From: Atriophallophorus winterbourni
Lineage: Eukaryota > Platyhelminthes > Trematoda > Plagiorchiida > Microphallidae
Direction of reading: 5' to 3'
NCBI GenBank assembly: GCA_013407085.1
Contig: JACCGJ010010187.1
Location: 124,001-188,000 of the forward strand
DNA: 64,000 bases
The notes beneath the pieces were generated by a model. It worked only from the letters and a program-made list of their open reading frames with translations, was not told where the DNA came from and searched no databases. Positions 1-11,498 of this stretch are shown one piece after another. Each line of letters begins with the position of its first letter. Positions within the stretch are counted from its first letter, which is position 1. The position numbers and the translations under genes were made by a program.

Positions 1-3
1 TAG

Positions 4-465
4 AATTGTGCATACAGATCAATCTTTGTCAGTAACACTTTCTTTCAAACAAAACCACAGCATAAAGTCTCTCGGGAAGATCCTCGCTCTAAGCATTGGC
101 ATCAGCTTGATTTTATTCTTGTTAAGCGAACTAACATAGGAAGCGTGCTCCTCACCATGTCATATCAAAGCGCAGACTGCGACACTGATCATTCACTGGT
201 CTGTGCAAAACTGAAGCTTCCCCACACCAGATTTCACCGCACCAAATTGTCTGCTAAGCCTAGGATAGACGTCACTCACATGTGCGAACCTAATCTAACT
301 GCGAGATTCGTAAAAGACTTCACAGACGAGTTCAACAAGACAACCCCACTTGAATCTGCTTCAGAAAACTGGGAATTGATAAAAAGCTGCATATGCCGAG
401 TCGCACTTTCGGTCCGAAGAAAGCTCGAACGAGCGACTGGTTCGAAGCAAACGCTTCTGAGATGA
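4..465 (+). pseudogene. LINE endonuclease C-terminal fragment
   Basis: The frame is open from position 4, right after an in-frame TAG at 1-3, to 465. It contains HWHQLDFILVKR and CDTDHSLVCAK, the two conserved blocks at the end of APE-like LINE endonucleases (His/Asp catalytic region), followed by the linker to the RT. The N-terminal endonuclease half is missing because the window starts here. A frameshift between about 393 and 465 moves the coding sense to the next frame, where the linker continues. Confidence 0.7.
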
Positions 466-1310
466 CTGCTGTGCTGGATGAGAAACGCGCAGCGTTCTTG
501 AATTTCAAAGGTATGCCAACAGATGAAAACTTACGTCTTCTAAAAGCAGCTAGAAATAAGGTCCAACAGACTGCAAGGCGATGTGCAAACGACTATTGGA
601 CTGAAGTTAGCCTCAATATCCAAAAAGCTGCGGATACCGGAAATTTTCACGGTATGTATGATGGGATCAAGAGAGCCATTGGCCCAAACAAACTTAAAAC
701 GGCTCCCATTAAGTCTTTATCTGGTAAGCCGATTGTCGACAAAACTCAACAGATGGAAAGATGGGTAGAGCACTTCTCCTCCCTCTACTCTAGGGACAGT
801 ACGGTTCTACCGCATGCACTTGAAAATGTCGAACGGTTGCCGACCATTGAATATCTAGATACCCCTCCTACTCTTGATGAGCTCAATAAGGCAATCGACC
901 GCTTAGCGAATGGGAAGGCCCCTGGTGACGACGGAATTCCACCTGAGCTCATCAAATGCGGTACAGCAGCATTATTACAGCCTTTTCACCATTTGCTTCT
1001 TCAGTGCTGGCAGGAGGGGGGTGTCCCACAAGAGATGCGAGACACAAAGATCATCACGCTATTTAAGAATAAGGGTGACAGAGGCGACTGCAACAATTAC
1101 AGAGGAATCTCCCTTCTGAATGTTGTAGGCAAATTGTTTGCTAAAGTCTTACAGATCCGGCTGCAAGTTTTAGCTAATAGAATTTACTACGAATCTCAAT
1201 GTGGCTTCCGCAAGGGAAGATCAACCGTTGACATGATCTTCTCCCTGAGACAACTTCAAGAAAAGTGTCGGGAACAGCGTATGCAATTATACGCTGTTTT
1301 TATTGATTAA
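393..1310 (+). pseudogene. LINE reverse transcriptase, N-terminal half
   Basis: This 305-codon frame covers the endonuclease-RT linker and RT blocks 0-2: KAPGDDGIPPELIKCG, then TLFKNKGDRGDCNNYRGISL, then GFRKGRSTVDMIFSLRQL, ending at the start of block A (YAVFID). The TAA at 1308-1310 comes from a one-base loss: the next bases continue as TKAFDYVSREGLF in another frame. It is therefore a fragment of a longer RT and not a complete gene. Initiation at 393 is an artefact of the frame break. Confidence 0.75.
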
Positions 1311-1845
1311 CTAAGGCATTCGACTACGTCAGCAGGGAGGGTCTTTTCAAAATGCTTGATCTGATAGGCTGCCCCCCAAGGCTGCTGAGACTCGTTATTT
1401 CGTTCCACGGCATGAAAGGCTCAGTTTGCTTGCAGTTCAGAAGCATTTGAAATTCGCCGAGCGTCAACAAGGGTGTGTTCTTGCTCCCACGCTGTTCGCA
1501 TTTTCTTTTGCTCTGCTTCTGAAGCACGCTTTTAGGACGAGAACAGAAGGCATTTACATACGCACGCGAAGTGATGGTAAGCTTTTCAACCTGAACCGGT
1601 TGAGAGCACAAACCAAAGTACGGGATGTGATAATCCGTGACCTGTTGTTTGCCGACGATGCAGCCTTTATTGCTCACTCCCAAGAGAACCTACAGTCGCT
1701 AATGGACTGTTTTTCGTCGGCATGCAAAGACTTTGGTCTAACAATCAGCATGAGCAAGACCAAAGTCCTTGGTCAAGGGACTGTATCGCCACCGATCATC
1801 ACTGTTGGAAAGATTGATGGGTATCAGCCCTGCAGTGCGTACTAA
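1311..1845 (+). pseudogene. LINE reverse transcriptase, palm and catalytic block
   Basis: From 1311 the sense continues as TKAFDYVSREGLFKML and GCPPRLLRLV, meets another frame break near 1450, then reads CVLAPTLFAFSFALLLKHAF, RTRSDGKLFNLNRL and LLFADDAAFIAHS. FADD is the catalytic aspartate pair of the RT. The sense is lost after about 1840, where a piece of the thumb region is missing. Confidence 0.7.
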
Positions 1846-1929
1846 ATGCTTTACTATACGGCCGTGAAACTGGACCACCCACGCCAAGACAACGAACGGA
1901 GCTGAATTGCTTTCCAATCTACTAGGCAA

Positions 1930-2426
1930 TCCCGTCGTATCTTGAACATGTTTGGATGGACAGAGTTGATTAACGCTGAATGCTTTCCAAAAGCTGGTCT
2001 ATCAGAGCTGTTCACGCCTATAACCGTCAGCGCCGCCTGCGTTGCTTGTTTCAGTCTATAGAATGGAAAATGTCGTCCTCCGAAGATCTACTCCTACGGT
2101 GAGTTGCATTAGGAAGTCGACATTGGCAGACCGCACTTGCGTTAAAAGACGTTTGCAAAAGAGATATGAAAGCTCTTGGATTGACCCCGCTCCGCGAGTC
2201 GGAAGAACTTGCTCTTGGACCGCTCACAATTGGAAAGCACTTTGTAAAGCCTCGACTGCAAGCCGGGGAGGAGCAAATACAGCTCCTGGCTGCTGAACGC
2301 ATATCACGCCGCCGGCGTGCAACTGATGCAATACAACAGAGTTCTGACTATCGTTGCAAGCGCTGCGGGAGAGATTGTTCCTCCCGAATCGGACTGTTTA
2401 GTCATTCAAAATGCTGCAAAACATGA
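1930..2426 (+). pseudogene. LINE C-terminal region with zinc-finger-like tail
   Basis: Short pieces (SRRILNMFGWTELINAE, SLLQLAFKR-like) lead into an open frame at 2166-2426 with HFVKPRLQAGEEQIQLLAAE, a basic run SRRRRA and YRCKRCGRDC followed by LFSHSKCC. The Cys/His spacing suggests a nucleic-acid-binding finger at the end of the LINE protein. The same C-terminus appears at 61860-62040 and, inverted, at 63740-63985. Confidence 0.6.
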
Positions 2427-2480
2427 AATTCATGTGATGTGATGTACATCCATGGTCGACATCGACCGACGGAGGCCAAC

Positions 2481-3300
2481 AACATCTGATTTTCGTTTAG
2501 ACATTCTACCACAGACAACTTGAGCTCATTTTATCAGTAATGAAATACACGCGAGAACCTGCTTCAAGATTATGTACTCCGAAAATTGCTTTAGCCCATG
2601 TGTAATATATGACTTTACGGCAACCTGCCACCAGAATTAAGTTTACAATTAGAATTAATGTATTATCTTGATAAAGTGGATGTTTAGAGAAACGCAGTGT
2701 CTAAGAAATCTGAATGTCTCAAACAAGCGTTTATCTCGTCAGAAGAACTAATCGGTAGAGACAGAAAAACCTTAATGCAGAATAACCATGGTCCAGTTAT
2801 TTGAAGTATATATATAACTGAGTTCAACACGGTATATATCCAGCTAGCTGTGAAGATCCCAGTCAAAATGAAGTCAGCTTAGTGTATTAATCGGAAAACA
2901 GCTATGGGTAAAAAAGAAATAGGTAAGAAACTTGAATAATTCGAAGCGCCGAGCTATTAGTTTCCTTGAGAAAACAAGAATACAGAAGACTTATTGACGG
3001 CGATTATGCACAAAATGATGAAAGCGAGTAACGAGATGCATAGATGGGTAAGTTACAAGTGGGCTGCTATACCTTCACGTTACCTAGGAACATTCAGGTA
3101 CCCCATGTATAATGGCAGTGAAACTGTAGTGTATTGTCGGTTGCGGCTAGATATCCCTACCAATTAATAAGAACAAAATTCAGCGTGTGCAGTATGTAAT
3201 TACTCCACGATTGCGCACATGTGAATGAATGGCCGAACGAGGTATCAAAGGCTATGCAATAAATTTACGAACTGATTAAAGCCGACAATAGCACAAAATT
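2481..3300. other. No gene recognised
   Basis: This AT-rich stretch lies between the 3' end of the LINE and the donor site of LDB exon 3. It is presumably the beginning of a large LDB intron on the minus strand. I see no coding sense, tandem repeat or known repeat family in it. Confidence 0.5.
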
Positions 3301-3307
3301 AACTCAC

Positions 3308-3739
3308 TTGTATTCCTAGCATAGAACGCATGATCATTTCCCGGTGAGACCGCATCAAAAATATCCACGAACGAATCCGTAAAAGCTCGTCCAGCGCAAA
3401 CTCTAATGTTAACCGTCCCTCGATTACAACAGTAGCAGGAATGGTTCTCATCATGTTCATCGTCATTGTGGCAGCCTCAGAATCCAGAGTTAAGAAAGGA
3501 TTGTGAAAATATTCGTGATTGAGTCGAAGATTGAAATATAATTCACCACAGCCACTTTCGAAAATACTTCGAAAATAACGAGAAATGAGTGCTCTTCCTA
3601 TAGCTATCGGAATGAGTTTCACAACACAAAACCTACTGTATCGTTTCGGGCCATCTTCGGTCAAAAATCCTATAGTTAAGGTTGCATCATCTTCGAAGAA
3701 TTCCGAAACAAAAGCTTCCCACCAAACACTATCACAATC
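3308..3739 (-). CDS. LDB1: LIM-domain-binding protein (LDB/CLIM/Chip), exon 3
   Basis: This exon encodes 144 residues that align along their length with the dimerisation domain of LDB proteins as I remember the family: DCDSVWWEAFVSEFFEDDA, EDGPKRYSR, RALISRYFRSIFESG, VVIEGRLTLEFALDELLRI and REMIMRSMLGIQ. LDB proteins are nuclear adaptors that dimerise through this region and bind LIM-homeodomain and LMO proteins through a C-terminal LIM-interaction domain, which is not in the window. Splice sites are clear: acceptor TTTCTCAG before GATTGTG and donor CAA|GTGAGT. Both junctions are phase 0. The next exon is left of the window or in sequence I cannot recognise. A short insertion (about 6 residues, FCVVKL) after KRYSR distinguishes it from the vertebrate protein. 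Confidence 0.9.
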
Positions 3740-3770
3740 CTGAGAAATAATTGAGTAAAACAGATGTTAC

Positions 3771-3849
3771 CTCCATGCGCTGTTGTAGTCGTTTATTCAT
3801 CTCGAATATACGTAATTCCGGCTGGCCAACAAAATGGGGCACACGGTTG
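3771..3849 (-). CDS. LDB1: LIM-domain-binding protein, exon 2
   Basis: This 79-nt exon encodes NRVPHFVGQPELRIFEMNK and RLQQRME. It corresponds to the conserved segment just before the dimerisation domain (vertebrate form: YRIFELNKRLQ). The acceptor is TATATTTACAG|CAACC and the donor is GAG|GTAACA. The intron separating it from exon 3 is only 31 nt (3740-3770), so exons 2 and 3 join in frame. The first base completes a codon begun by TT at the end of exon 1, which supports the acceptor choice over a second AG near 3893. Confidence 0.85.
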
Positions 3850-4346
3850 CTGTAAATATAATCGATAGATAGAACTAATACTTTCGGAGTTGCAGACTAG
3901 GAATAATGAGGATTAACATGATACGAATTGCATATGCCATTCTACGATACTAATTGCTTTTGATAAAATTTAACCGCAGATTTTATATAGCATTGTAGAC
4001 AACGATAGCTTTCAAATCTCGAAAGATGTGGGACGAATTATATCCGACTGAATAAAGTCCTTGAATCCCAAATTGATTATTAAATTATCCTTGCATTAAA
4101 TCGTTTTGCGTCAGCCGTTTACTTTGTTTTCGGTCAGCGAGATTTCAAAATTAAAATAACAAGAGCGCCGTTTACGGAACTTATACTACTAGAATGTTTT
4201 CCATAATTGTGATTCGATATCACAGCGTGGATATGGGCTCCTTACTGTTAATAAGTCACCATATTATGACGAAACACATAAGGATTGAATCATGTATTTG
4301 AAGTAGAAAAAATATTAAAGGCCAAACAATATTTAAAATAACTTAC

Positions 4347-4609
4347 AAAGCAACGAATGGATGCGGGTGATGAAAATGATGAGGGTGCCCATGAGGGATA
4401 ATATTTGGGATGTGATGGGGAGAATTCGGATTGATTCCCATCGTTGAAAAATAATGGGCAGGAATCGAACCTGTGGCGGGAGCTATGACATGTTCACGTT
4501 CATGCAAGCCGGGCAGTTGTAAAGAGTGTGCTGAAGGGGAAATAAACTTGTAATGAAGAAACATACCAGAACTGAGTCCACCGGGAATATTCACAGAGCC
4601 AGGCAACAT
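4347..4609 (-). CDS. LDB1: LIM-domain-binding protein, first coding exon(s), His-rich N-terminus
   Basis: The frame from the ATG at 4609 encodes a low-complexity N-terminus ending in IIPHGHPHHFHHPHPFVA, with eight histidines in its last 16 residues, and a clean donor GTAAGT at 4341-4346. An in-frame TGA lies 9-11 bases upstream of the ATG, so 4609 is the first possible start in this exon. The frame contains a likely 36-nt intron (4531-4566, GTATGT...CCCCTTCAG). Its length is a multiple of three, so splicing or retention keeps the frame and changes the protein by 12 residues. The polypyrimidine run before CAG suggests it is really spliced. Confidence 0.7.
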
Positions 4610-5770
4610 GAATGATTTTCAGTTAACTAAGCAATTTCTAAATCTCTAATTGTATTATACGGTTTGGAAACCAAAACTAGTTTTCATCACAAGGCGCAGA
4701 ACGTCAAAATACAAACCAGCCTTCCATCACCGATCAATCAGTGACCTTTACACTGTAAAATGGTTCCTAGCCCGCCAAGTCAACAAAATGTGATTGATAA
4801 AAACAAACTAATCGAAATTAAGCACATTGATGTTTAGGATACTCCGAAATTAAACAATCCTCTCAAAACTATCACGGTTGTGAAAACGTGTTAGAATAAT
4901 CTCATATTCGACATTATTCGATATTAACTGGCAATATAAAATAAGACGAATATATACCGAGTTGTGCAATACCAAAGAGATAAAAAGCATATATCAAGAT
5001 ATAAAATTCACATTTCAAAATGTTTATCATGAAGCATTGATTAATGTACATTTTATTTTCCTTATGATAAATATTTATTTTTGTAATTTTAATTTGCAAT
5101 CTGCGTATTATTTCTTTAAATTAATATTCACCAAAATAGTTCATAATATGTTTTATAGCATCACAATCTTCGAAGTGGATAAAATTCAATTAAAATTATA
5201 TGCCGACCGGATAAAATTTATTGCAATGATTGGTTCGCAGTGTGAGATTAGGTGTGCATAAATGTGACCTCATTGTTTTTGCGAGGTTAATGAATAGTCT
5301 GTGCTTAACATCGCGTTATAAACAAAAACTTTTTATACAGTTATACAATTATCTTTCCACACATTTTCGATTTCTCTGTCATTCAATAAACTTTTGTTTT
5401 TAATGTTTCAACATTGATATTATAAGCACCGCACACACCAAAAATCGATGCATATTTCATATTTCGAAACATGAAATTTCGGTTGGAGAAATTTAAAATG
5501 AATAACTTTTATCATCTTTTCGTGCATTGTATTCTGGAAATTTGTGTGGTTCAATTATTATTTTATGAAAATTATTTCAAAATATTAATGCTATTTTCTA
5601 ATTCTTCAATATTTCTATCTGATGAATTATTATTTAGCTTTAAGCAGAGTTCCAATAAAGTTCGGCTTTTATGTTTTGAATTGTGAAGCATATGCTGCTC
5701 CAGTCTATATAAGCTCAAGTTTTAATTGAAAGTAAAAGACTGACATATTTCGGTTTCGTTGCTAAATGTG
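4610..5770. other. AT-rich 5' flank of LDB, no gene recognised
   Basis: This stretch lies upstream of the LDB start on the minus strand and should contain its promoter and 5' UTR. I see no convincing TATA box or exon. Short open frames on both strands (for example 4962-5261 and 5471-5686, plus) are AT-driven and have no recognisable motif. Confidence 0.4.
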
Positions 5771-5784
5771 TTTAAATATTTAAA

Positions 5785-5875
5785 AAAGCGCATTTGCATG
5801 CACTTCTATCGCACACTCACCCCGCAAACAGTTTCGTTCTGTTAGCACTCATCAGGCAGGATATTGATAATTCAA
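5785..5875 (-). repeat. Family A hammerhead repeat, decayed copy
   Basis: On the minus strand the copy reads CTGATGAGTGC, then a changed loop, AACGAAAC and a lost stem III, followed by the GGGGTGAGTGTG and GCATGCAAATG flanks typical of family A. Stem III (ACCGGT in the consensus) has become ACTGTTT, so ribozyme activity is not expected. Confidence 0.65.
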
Positions 5876-5879
5876 CCAT

Positions 5880-6834
5880 ATACTTATAAACCAAAATTTA
5901 TATGTCTGGTGAACCTCTTCAATCTTTTCACAAGATTGAACTCAGTGACTTGAAATAGATATTTTATTGCTTGATTTATTACATCAATCATGTACAGTAA
6001 AACACCTATCTCTAAGAGATTTATTCTGCCTAAAATTCTTAAAACTAATTTCTACTCCTTTTATTTATATCAGAACACTTCCGTTATTCCACATAAACTA
6101 CGGATGTTTGAATCCAAATTATATTAAATTCGACAGACTATCTCTGATTTTATCAGGTTTGAAATAATTTGCAACCATTGACGATCCATTTGGATGATAA
6201 TTCTAACTTCTACAAGGATATATTTTAGCGAACTTCTAAGTTTGTTGGATAAATTTGCACCAAAATTTGTTGAGGAGTCTTGAGATCCAAGAATGTTTCA
6301 CATATTAAAATAGATTACAGATACCCTCTACACGATCTGAAAACTGCTATCTGTTCTAATTATGGCTTCACATTAGATTGCACTTCGTTAAATCGCTTGA
6401 GTAAATAAACCTTCATAATGTTGTCCAACCTTATTACAAATCAGTGGCAAAGCTTTGCGTCACACATCTTAAACCATAATAATGTTTTCAAATCGATTCC
6501 CAGATTTAACAATCTATTTATCAAACCTGATCTTACACCAATGCAACGGAGATGCACTGTTTAAAAAGCGGACCGTTATTACTCAATTTTCCACCGAATA
6601 TTCCAGCAATGAAAATTGAACGATGGAATTTCATAAGATGGCACAAAAATTAAAGACATCACCAACATTGCTATCTTCTGTGATTAAAGGAACTCATCCC
6701 CTCATCCCATACGAGTGTACTACATCTTCTTTGACAAGGAAAAGAACCAAATTATCTAAGCTTCTACAAAATAGTTACCAATTGTTAACATTAACTTTTA
6801 TTATTAATTATTCAACCTTTATCAATAGAAGTAC
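5880..6834. other. No gene recognised (left flank of BEL-1)
   Basis: This AT-rich stretch has short meaningless frames. It is not recognisable as the missing left half of BEL-2, which would be expected here if BEL-1 had simply inserted into BEL-2. Confidence 0.4.
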
Positions 6835-7352
6835 TGTAAATGACAAAAATTTGTGTAAAATTCCTTCTTATTTTTCTATTTAAACAAATTGATTTTTTCT
6901 TAATTCTTCACGGTTTTTCCTATTTGTGTATTCATTTTTGATACTGTTCGATCCTCTTGTACACATTTTTTGTTTTGTTGAACTAATTGATTTTGCTTGG
7001 CTGCCATTAAATTCCACATATTTTGCACGTGGTATTTGGGCTCATTTTATTGTTTCAATTTGGACACCAATTTGTGTGTCATTTGTTGTTTGATACGGAA
7101 ATTTGGACGACAACATTGGTAAATTAACTATTTCTAGTTTTTATGCGTCAGGTCGTCATTTTCATTGAATCTATTATTGCTGGAGTTTTGACTCCATTGT
7201 ACCGGTGCGTTCCGATATAATTGAGGTTTGTATACCATTATTATTGTAACTGTCATTAATTACAGTACCGTAGTAAACCCAAATCGTGGTTCTGAATTTG
7301 TCGAACTAGGGACGGGAGATCTACGCGTTAACTAGCGACATTGGTCGTTACA
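6835..7352 (+). repeat. BEL-1 5' LTR
   Basis: This direct repeat of the 3' LTR runs from TGTAAATGAC to TCGTTACA. The sequence following it (GTACTCAATTTTGGGAACTG) is where a primer-binding site would lie, but I cannot assign the tRNA. Confidence 0.95.
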
Positions 7353-7574
7353 GTACTCAATTTTGGGAACTGGATTTTGGTTCTTCTCCAACTGGACGAG
7401 AAGTATTCGTTTTCTTCCCGAACTTGACGGGAAGCACTCAAATCGAATTGCATAATTGGATCGCCAATCCAGAGGAACGAGGATCAACTTGGACCCTCGT
7501 ACATCTACTCATTTCTGTTCAAACATTGGTGACGTTCTTGCCTTTTTTTATTTTGTGTTTCGCCATTTTTGATA
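7353..7574 (+). other. BEL-1 untranslated leader
   Basis: This is non-coding sequence between the 5' LTR and the gag start. It contains short near-repeats such as CTCCAACTGGACGAGAAG and CCCGAACTTGACGGGAAG. Confidence 0.6.
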
Positions 7575-8276
7575 ATGCCACGTAAATCGAAACGTCTGAA
7601 CATTACTGATAAGCTTGCCTGTAATAATGATAGTGACACTGTTGGTTCCGCCGCGCGTAGCTCTTGTATATCATCTCGAGGTAGTCCTAATTTCGACTCT
7701 AAACATGGGCCGTCTGTGCGTGAGCTCGAATTAGAGAGAGATTTAGTGATTGCTAAGGAGACGATAGCTCGTTTGGGCGGATGCAGTGTCAACGACAACT
7801 ATGTTGCTGAAGTTCCGGTTAATCGACATATTGAGTCGGAAGCAGTGAAAATGTCACAAAGGGTCGTCAACTATGTTGCTTCATTGCCTAGGGTAGAGTT
7901 ATCTACATTTGATGGCAATTCGGTGGATTACTGGAAATTTATTCGGCAATTTGAGTGTTATATAGAATCGAAAACTTGCGATTCCGGACAGCGTTTGCTA
8001 TATCTTATGTATTATTGCCGGGGCAATGCTCGAAAAGCGATTGATGCTTGTGTGATGCTGTCGCCTGAAGACGGGTATAAAAGAGCACGCAGCATCCTAC
8101 AGGAAATGTTTGGCCTGCCTCATGTCGTTGCACGCTCGTTATTGACCGAGGTGTTGAGTGAAGCAGCCAAAGTAAGAAGCGATTCGGATAGTCTGTCAAA
8201 CCTTGCTTTGAAGATGGAAAGTTGTCAGATTGCTTTAAAGCAAATGCGCTGTGAAGCAGACTTGAACTCTGTAAGG
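7575..8276 (+). pseudogene. BEL-1 gag, N-terminal part
   Basis: The first ATG of the frame is at 7575 (MPRKSKRLNITDK). The frame then reads a coiled segment (SVRELELERDLVIAKETIA) and the retroviral-like gag segment VELSTFDGNSVDYWKFIRQF, YLMYYCRGNARKAIDAC and ARSILQEMFGLPH, typical of Pao/BEL capsid proteins (DUF1759-like). After about 8276 the sense passes to another frame through a one-base indel; the original frame ends at 8321. In a functional element this would be one gag-pol polyprotein packaging the RNA into cytoplasmic particles. Confidence 0.85.
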
Positions 8277-8277
8277 A

Positions 8278-10506
8278 TTGGTCAAATGTTTGCCTGCTGG
8301 ACTACAACGGCAATGGGCTGACCTGGCAGATGCGATTGCTGCTGATGGGTCAGAAGTTGACTTTGCACGTTTATCCGAGTTTGTCTCCCGCAAAGCGAGA
8401 ATCGCCAGGAGCAGGTTTGGCATGCTCATTAATGAGACTAATGGGTCAACTAAGCCATCAGAGAAATTGAAATTGTCCGAAGGACGGAGAGTGTACATGA
8501 TCACAAGTTACTCCCCATCAATGCGAATAGAATGCTACCAGTGTAAAGGACCTCATCGAATAGAAAACTGCCCTACATATCTGAAGGCTGATGTGAAAGA
8601 CAGATGGGCTATTGCTAAGCAACACGGTGTGTGCTACGTTTGCTTGAACCGGTCTCATAAAGCATGCGACTGCAAGGTGCCGACTGTTTGCTCCGTCGAA
8701 GGGTGTGGTAGACGTCACCATTCGTCTCTACATTATAATCGTATAAGTGAGCAACAAAAAACTATTAATTACATTGCTACTGCTCTCAGTCCAGCAGTAA
8801 GACTGGGTTACCTGACGGTGAAAATTGACACGCCTGTGGGGCTTGTTCCAGTCGTAGCGTTACTCGATAATGGCTCGGATACCACTCTGATCTCACAAAG
8901 ATTTGTTGAGAAATTCGGTATGCCTAGTGTCGCAGTTGATGTGTCGATAACCTCGCTCGGTTTGCATCGAAAATTTAAAAGTTCAGTATTGAGTTTCAAT
9001 GTACATTCCGTTGACGGGGATGAAGTAATTCATGTTGCCGAAGCGTACACGGTTTCCAAGTTACCTGAAGTAACAATGAATTCCCCGAATAGTATCATCG
9101 CAAGATATGATCATTCGAAGGATCTAACATTCTCGGAGAATGTTGAACAAGAAATAACCTTGCTGATTGGATGTAACGTTCCGGAAGCGCATTGGGCGTT
9201 GGAACAGCGATTAGGAGGCAGGCGCCGTCCATTTGCAACGAAAACATTGTTGGGTTGGATTTTGCAAGGACCGGCATGCCAAGACTCGAAAAATGTCTTC
9301 AGTTTAAATTCTTCTACGGATGAAGGGTCCATCGATGAATGTATCAGGAGGCTATACAATACTGAATTTGCAGATATTGCCACAGAAGGCAAGGAACGAT
9401 CACGTGAGGATGAAGAAGCATTTTCTCTGGTAAAACGATCAAAATTTATTGACGGTCACTTCCAGGTGCCGCTACCATGGAGGGGTGATAGACGTAAACT
9501 TACCGCAAATTATTGGATAGCGGAAAAGCGCTTGGGCTACTTGAGGCGTCGATTCGAACGTGACAGTGCGTTATTCGAACGCTACAACAAGATAATGGCA
9601 CATCATTCGACTACTGGTTATATCGAAACCGTTCCGTGTAATGCAGATGAGAATCATGCTTGGTATTTGCCTCACCATCCTGTTTTCAATCCTAAGAAAC
9701 CAGAGAAGCTTAGAATTGTGTTCGATTGTGCTGCTAAACACAACGGTGTATCGTTGAACGATGCCCTACTTCAAGGACCAAATCTGACAACAAATTTGAT
9801 CGACGTGTTGATACGCTTCCGCTTACACGCCTATGCCGTCGCCGCTGATATCGAAGAAATGTTCTTACAGGTAAAGGTGCCAGAGAATGATAGAGATGCT
9901 CTTCGAATTCTCTGGTGGGACAAAAATGACATTTCGGGTCCCATTAAAAGGTTTCGGATGACGGTTCATCCTTTTGGTGCAACGTCGTCTCCATTCTGCG
10001 CAACGTTCGCACTGCGCAAAACGGTTGAGCAATTCGGGCATCTATTTGAAAGGAAAATCGGAGACTACGTTTCAAGAAATTTTTATGTGGATGACTGTTT
10101 GATATCAGTGCCTACTGAACTCGAAGCAAAATCCTTGGTGAAGCAGTTGTCTGCATTGTTACGAATGGGAGGGTTTCGTTTGACAAAATGGATTTCCAAT
10201 GATCGTAATTTACTTGAAGATGTACCGGAGGACGAACGCGCACCTAATGTTCGAGTTATCAGCCAAGATAAGCTTCCGACCGAAAGGATGCTGGGTGTTA
10301 AGTGGGATGCAGACACTGACGAATTCGCGTTTGATCTGAATCTGTCAAAACGCCCAACGACGAAGCGAAGTTTGTTGTCAGTTGTAAGTGGGTTGTATGA
10401 CCCACTTGGCCTCATGAGTCCTTGGATTTTTCCTGGGAAGGTTTCACTACAAAATTGTTGCAGGAAACCTTTGGGTTGTGACGAGACGATGTGTGATGAT
10501 CTTTAA
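8278..10506 (+). pseudogene. BEL-1 gag zinc knuckles, protease and reverse transcriptase
   Basis: This 742-codon frame starts inside gag (CLPAGLQRQWADLADAIA). It then carries CCHC-type knuckles (CYQCKGPHRIENC; CYVCLNRSHKACDC), an aspartic protease with LLDNGSDTTLI, in which the usual DS/TG triad is DNG, and an RT with LRIVFDCAAKHNG, AVAADIEEMFLQV and the catalytic YVDD in NFYVDDCLIS. RT connection motifs (RMLGVKWDAD, VSGLYDPLGLMSPW) follow. A TAA at 10504-10506 interrupts the protein; the same frame resumes directly as MCDEWISSMHAIKE, so this is a nonsense mutation inside the pol frame and not a natural end. Confidence 0.9.
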
Positions 10507-11337
10507 CTAATGTGTGATGAGTGGATCAGTAGCATGCATGCAATCAAGGAGTTACGTATTCTAAGACGCATTAGCGAAATGAATGAGAGTATGTCATCCT
10601 TGAGTCTTCACGTTTTCAGCGATGCTTCGAAATCTGGCCATGGCGCTGTTGCATATGGACGTTTGTATAATGATTCGGTCATGTCACCGGTTCGTCTATT
10701 ATTTTCAAAATCTCGAGTGAATCCATTGAAAGCGGTATCGATTCCTAGGTTGGAATTAGCGGCAGCTGTACTTGCGGTACGTGTATATCTGATTCTGAAA
10801 TCCGCCTTTAGTGAACTTGTCAAAAACGTTTTCTTTTGGACTGATTCGATGACCGTTTTGTATTATATTACTAATCGAACCAGTCGTTTCTCAACGTTCG
10901 TAGCGAATCGTTTGACCTTCATACATGAACACACGATACCTTGCCAGTGGAGGCATGTTGGTACACGATTAAATCCGGCTGATTTGACCTCCAGAGGTGT
11001 TATGGAATTGTCTCGATTGGAATTTTGGTTGAACGGCCCCGACTTCCTGAAACAAACCATTGATATGTGGCCTGAAGTAGTTGATCCACAGTGCAGCGAA
11101 CGAATTGAATTCAAGCGTGCCAATTGTAACATTACTTCGGTTGAGTCAGAGTGTGGAATAGACGTCATTCTTCGTCGATTCTCTAGTTGGAAACGGCTTG
11201 TACGCTCGATTGCATGGCTGATCCGTTTCAAGCGTTATGTTATTATCATGTTTGGTCATTGTTCCAATGGATCTTTATCGGTAGGCAAGATCGGATTAGA
11301 CGAATTCCGAATGCCGAAGCAGAAATTATTCGATTGA
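10507..11337 (+). pseudogene. BEL-1 RNase H region
   Basis: In the same frame as the RT, the sequence shows RNase H acidic residues: SLHVFSDASKSGHGAVAYG (first Asp), IPRLELAAAVLAVRV (Glu) and FFWTDSMTVLYYI (Asp). It ends in VGTRLNPADLTSRG, typical of Pao/BEL elements. Past about 11320 the correct sense is in another frame (NAEAEIIRLTQR), so the stop at 11337 results from an indel. Confidence 0.85.
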
Positions 11338-11498
11338 CGCAGCGGAATGTATTTGGTGATAAGGCGCTAAGTGAGCCCTGCGAGTTCAATTTGTCATCAT
11401 TGAAGAAGTTACGCCCATTTATTGATCAAGGTATTTGGAAAGTTGGTGGTCGATTGAGGCATTCTGATCTTGCAGATGAAAGCATTCACCCATTATAA
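11338..11498 (+). pseudogene. BEL-1 RNase H-integrase linker
   Basis: The sense continues in the frame that includes FNLSSLKKLRPFIDQ and GIWKVGGRLRHSDL, the conserved lead-in to the integrase zinc-binding domain. The TAA at 11496-11498 follows HPL; the next frame reads IIPKRHNVTDLLIFDVHL, which shows a second single-base indel. Confidence 0.75.

Larger units (their letters stand above)
1..2480 (+). mobile_element. RTE-like non-LTR retrotransposon, 5'-truncated and decayed
   Basis: In order, the segment shows the C-terminal part of an APE-type endonuclease, a reverse transcriptase with LIKCG, NYRGISLL, GFRKGRST and FADDAA motifs, and a basic C-terminal tail with a CX2C/HX4C zinc-finger-like motif. 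The reading frame is broken by several indels and a missing stretch near 1840-1930, so the element is dead. The 3' end is placed near 2480, where similarity to the copies at 33280-33870, 61500-62110 and (inverted) 53575-53910, 56005-56575 and 63740-63985 fades. The RTE assignment rests on the general look of the RT and of the endonuclease end (HWHQLDFI, CDTDHSLV); another LINE clade is possible. It lies left of the minus-strand LDB exons, probably in an LDB intron. Confidence 0.85.
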
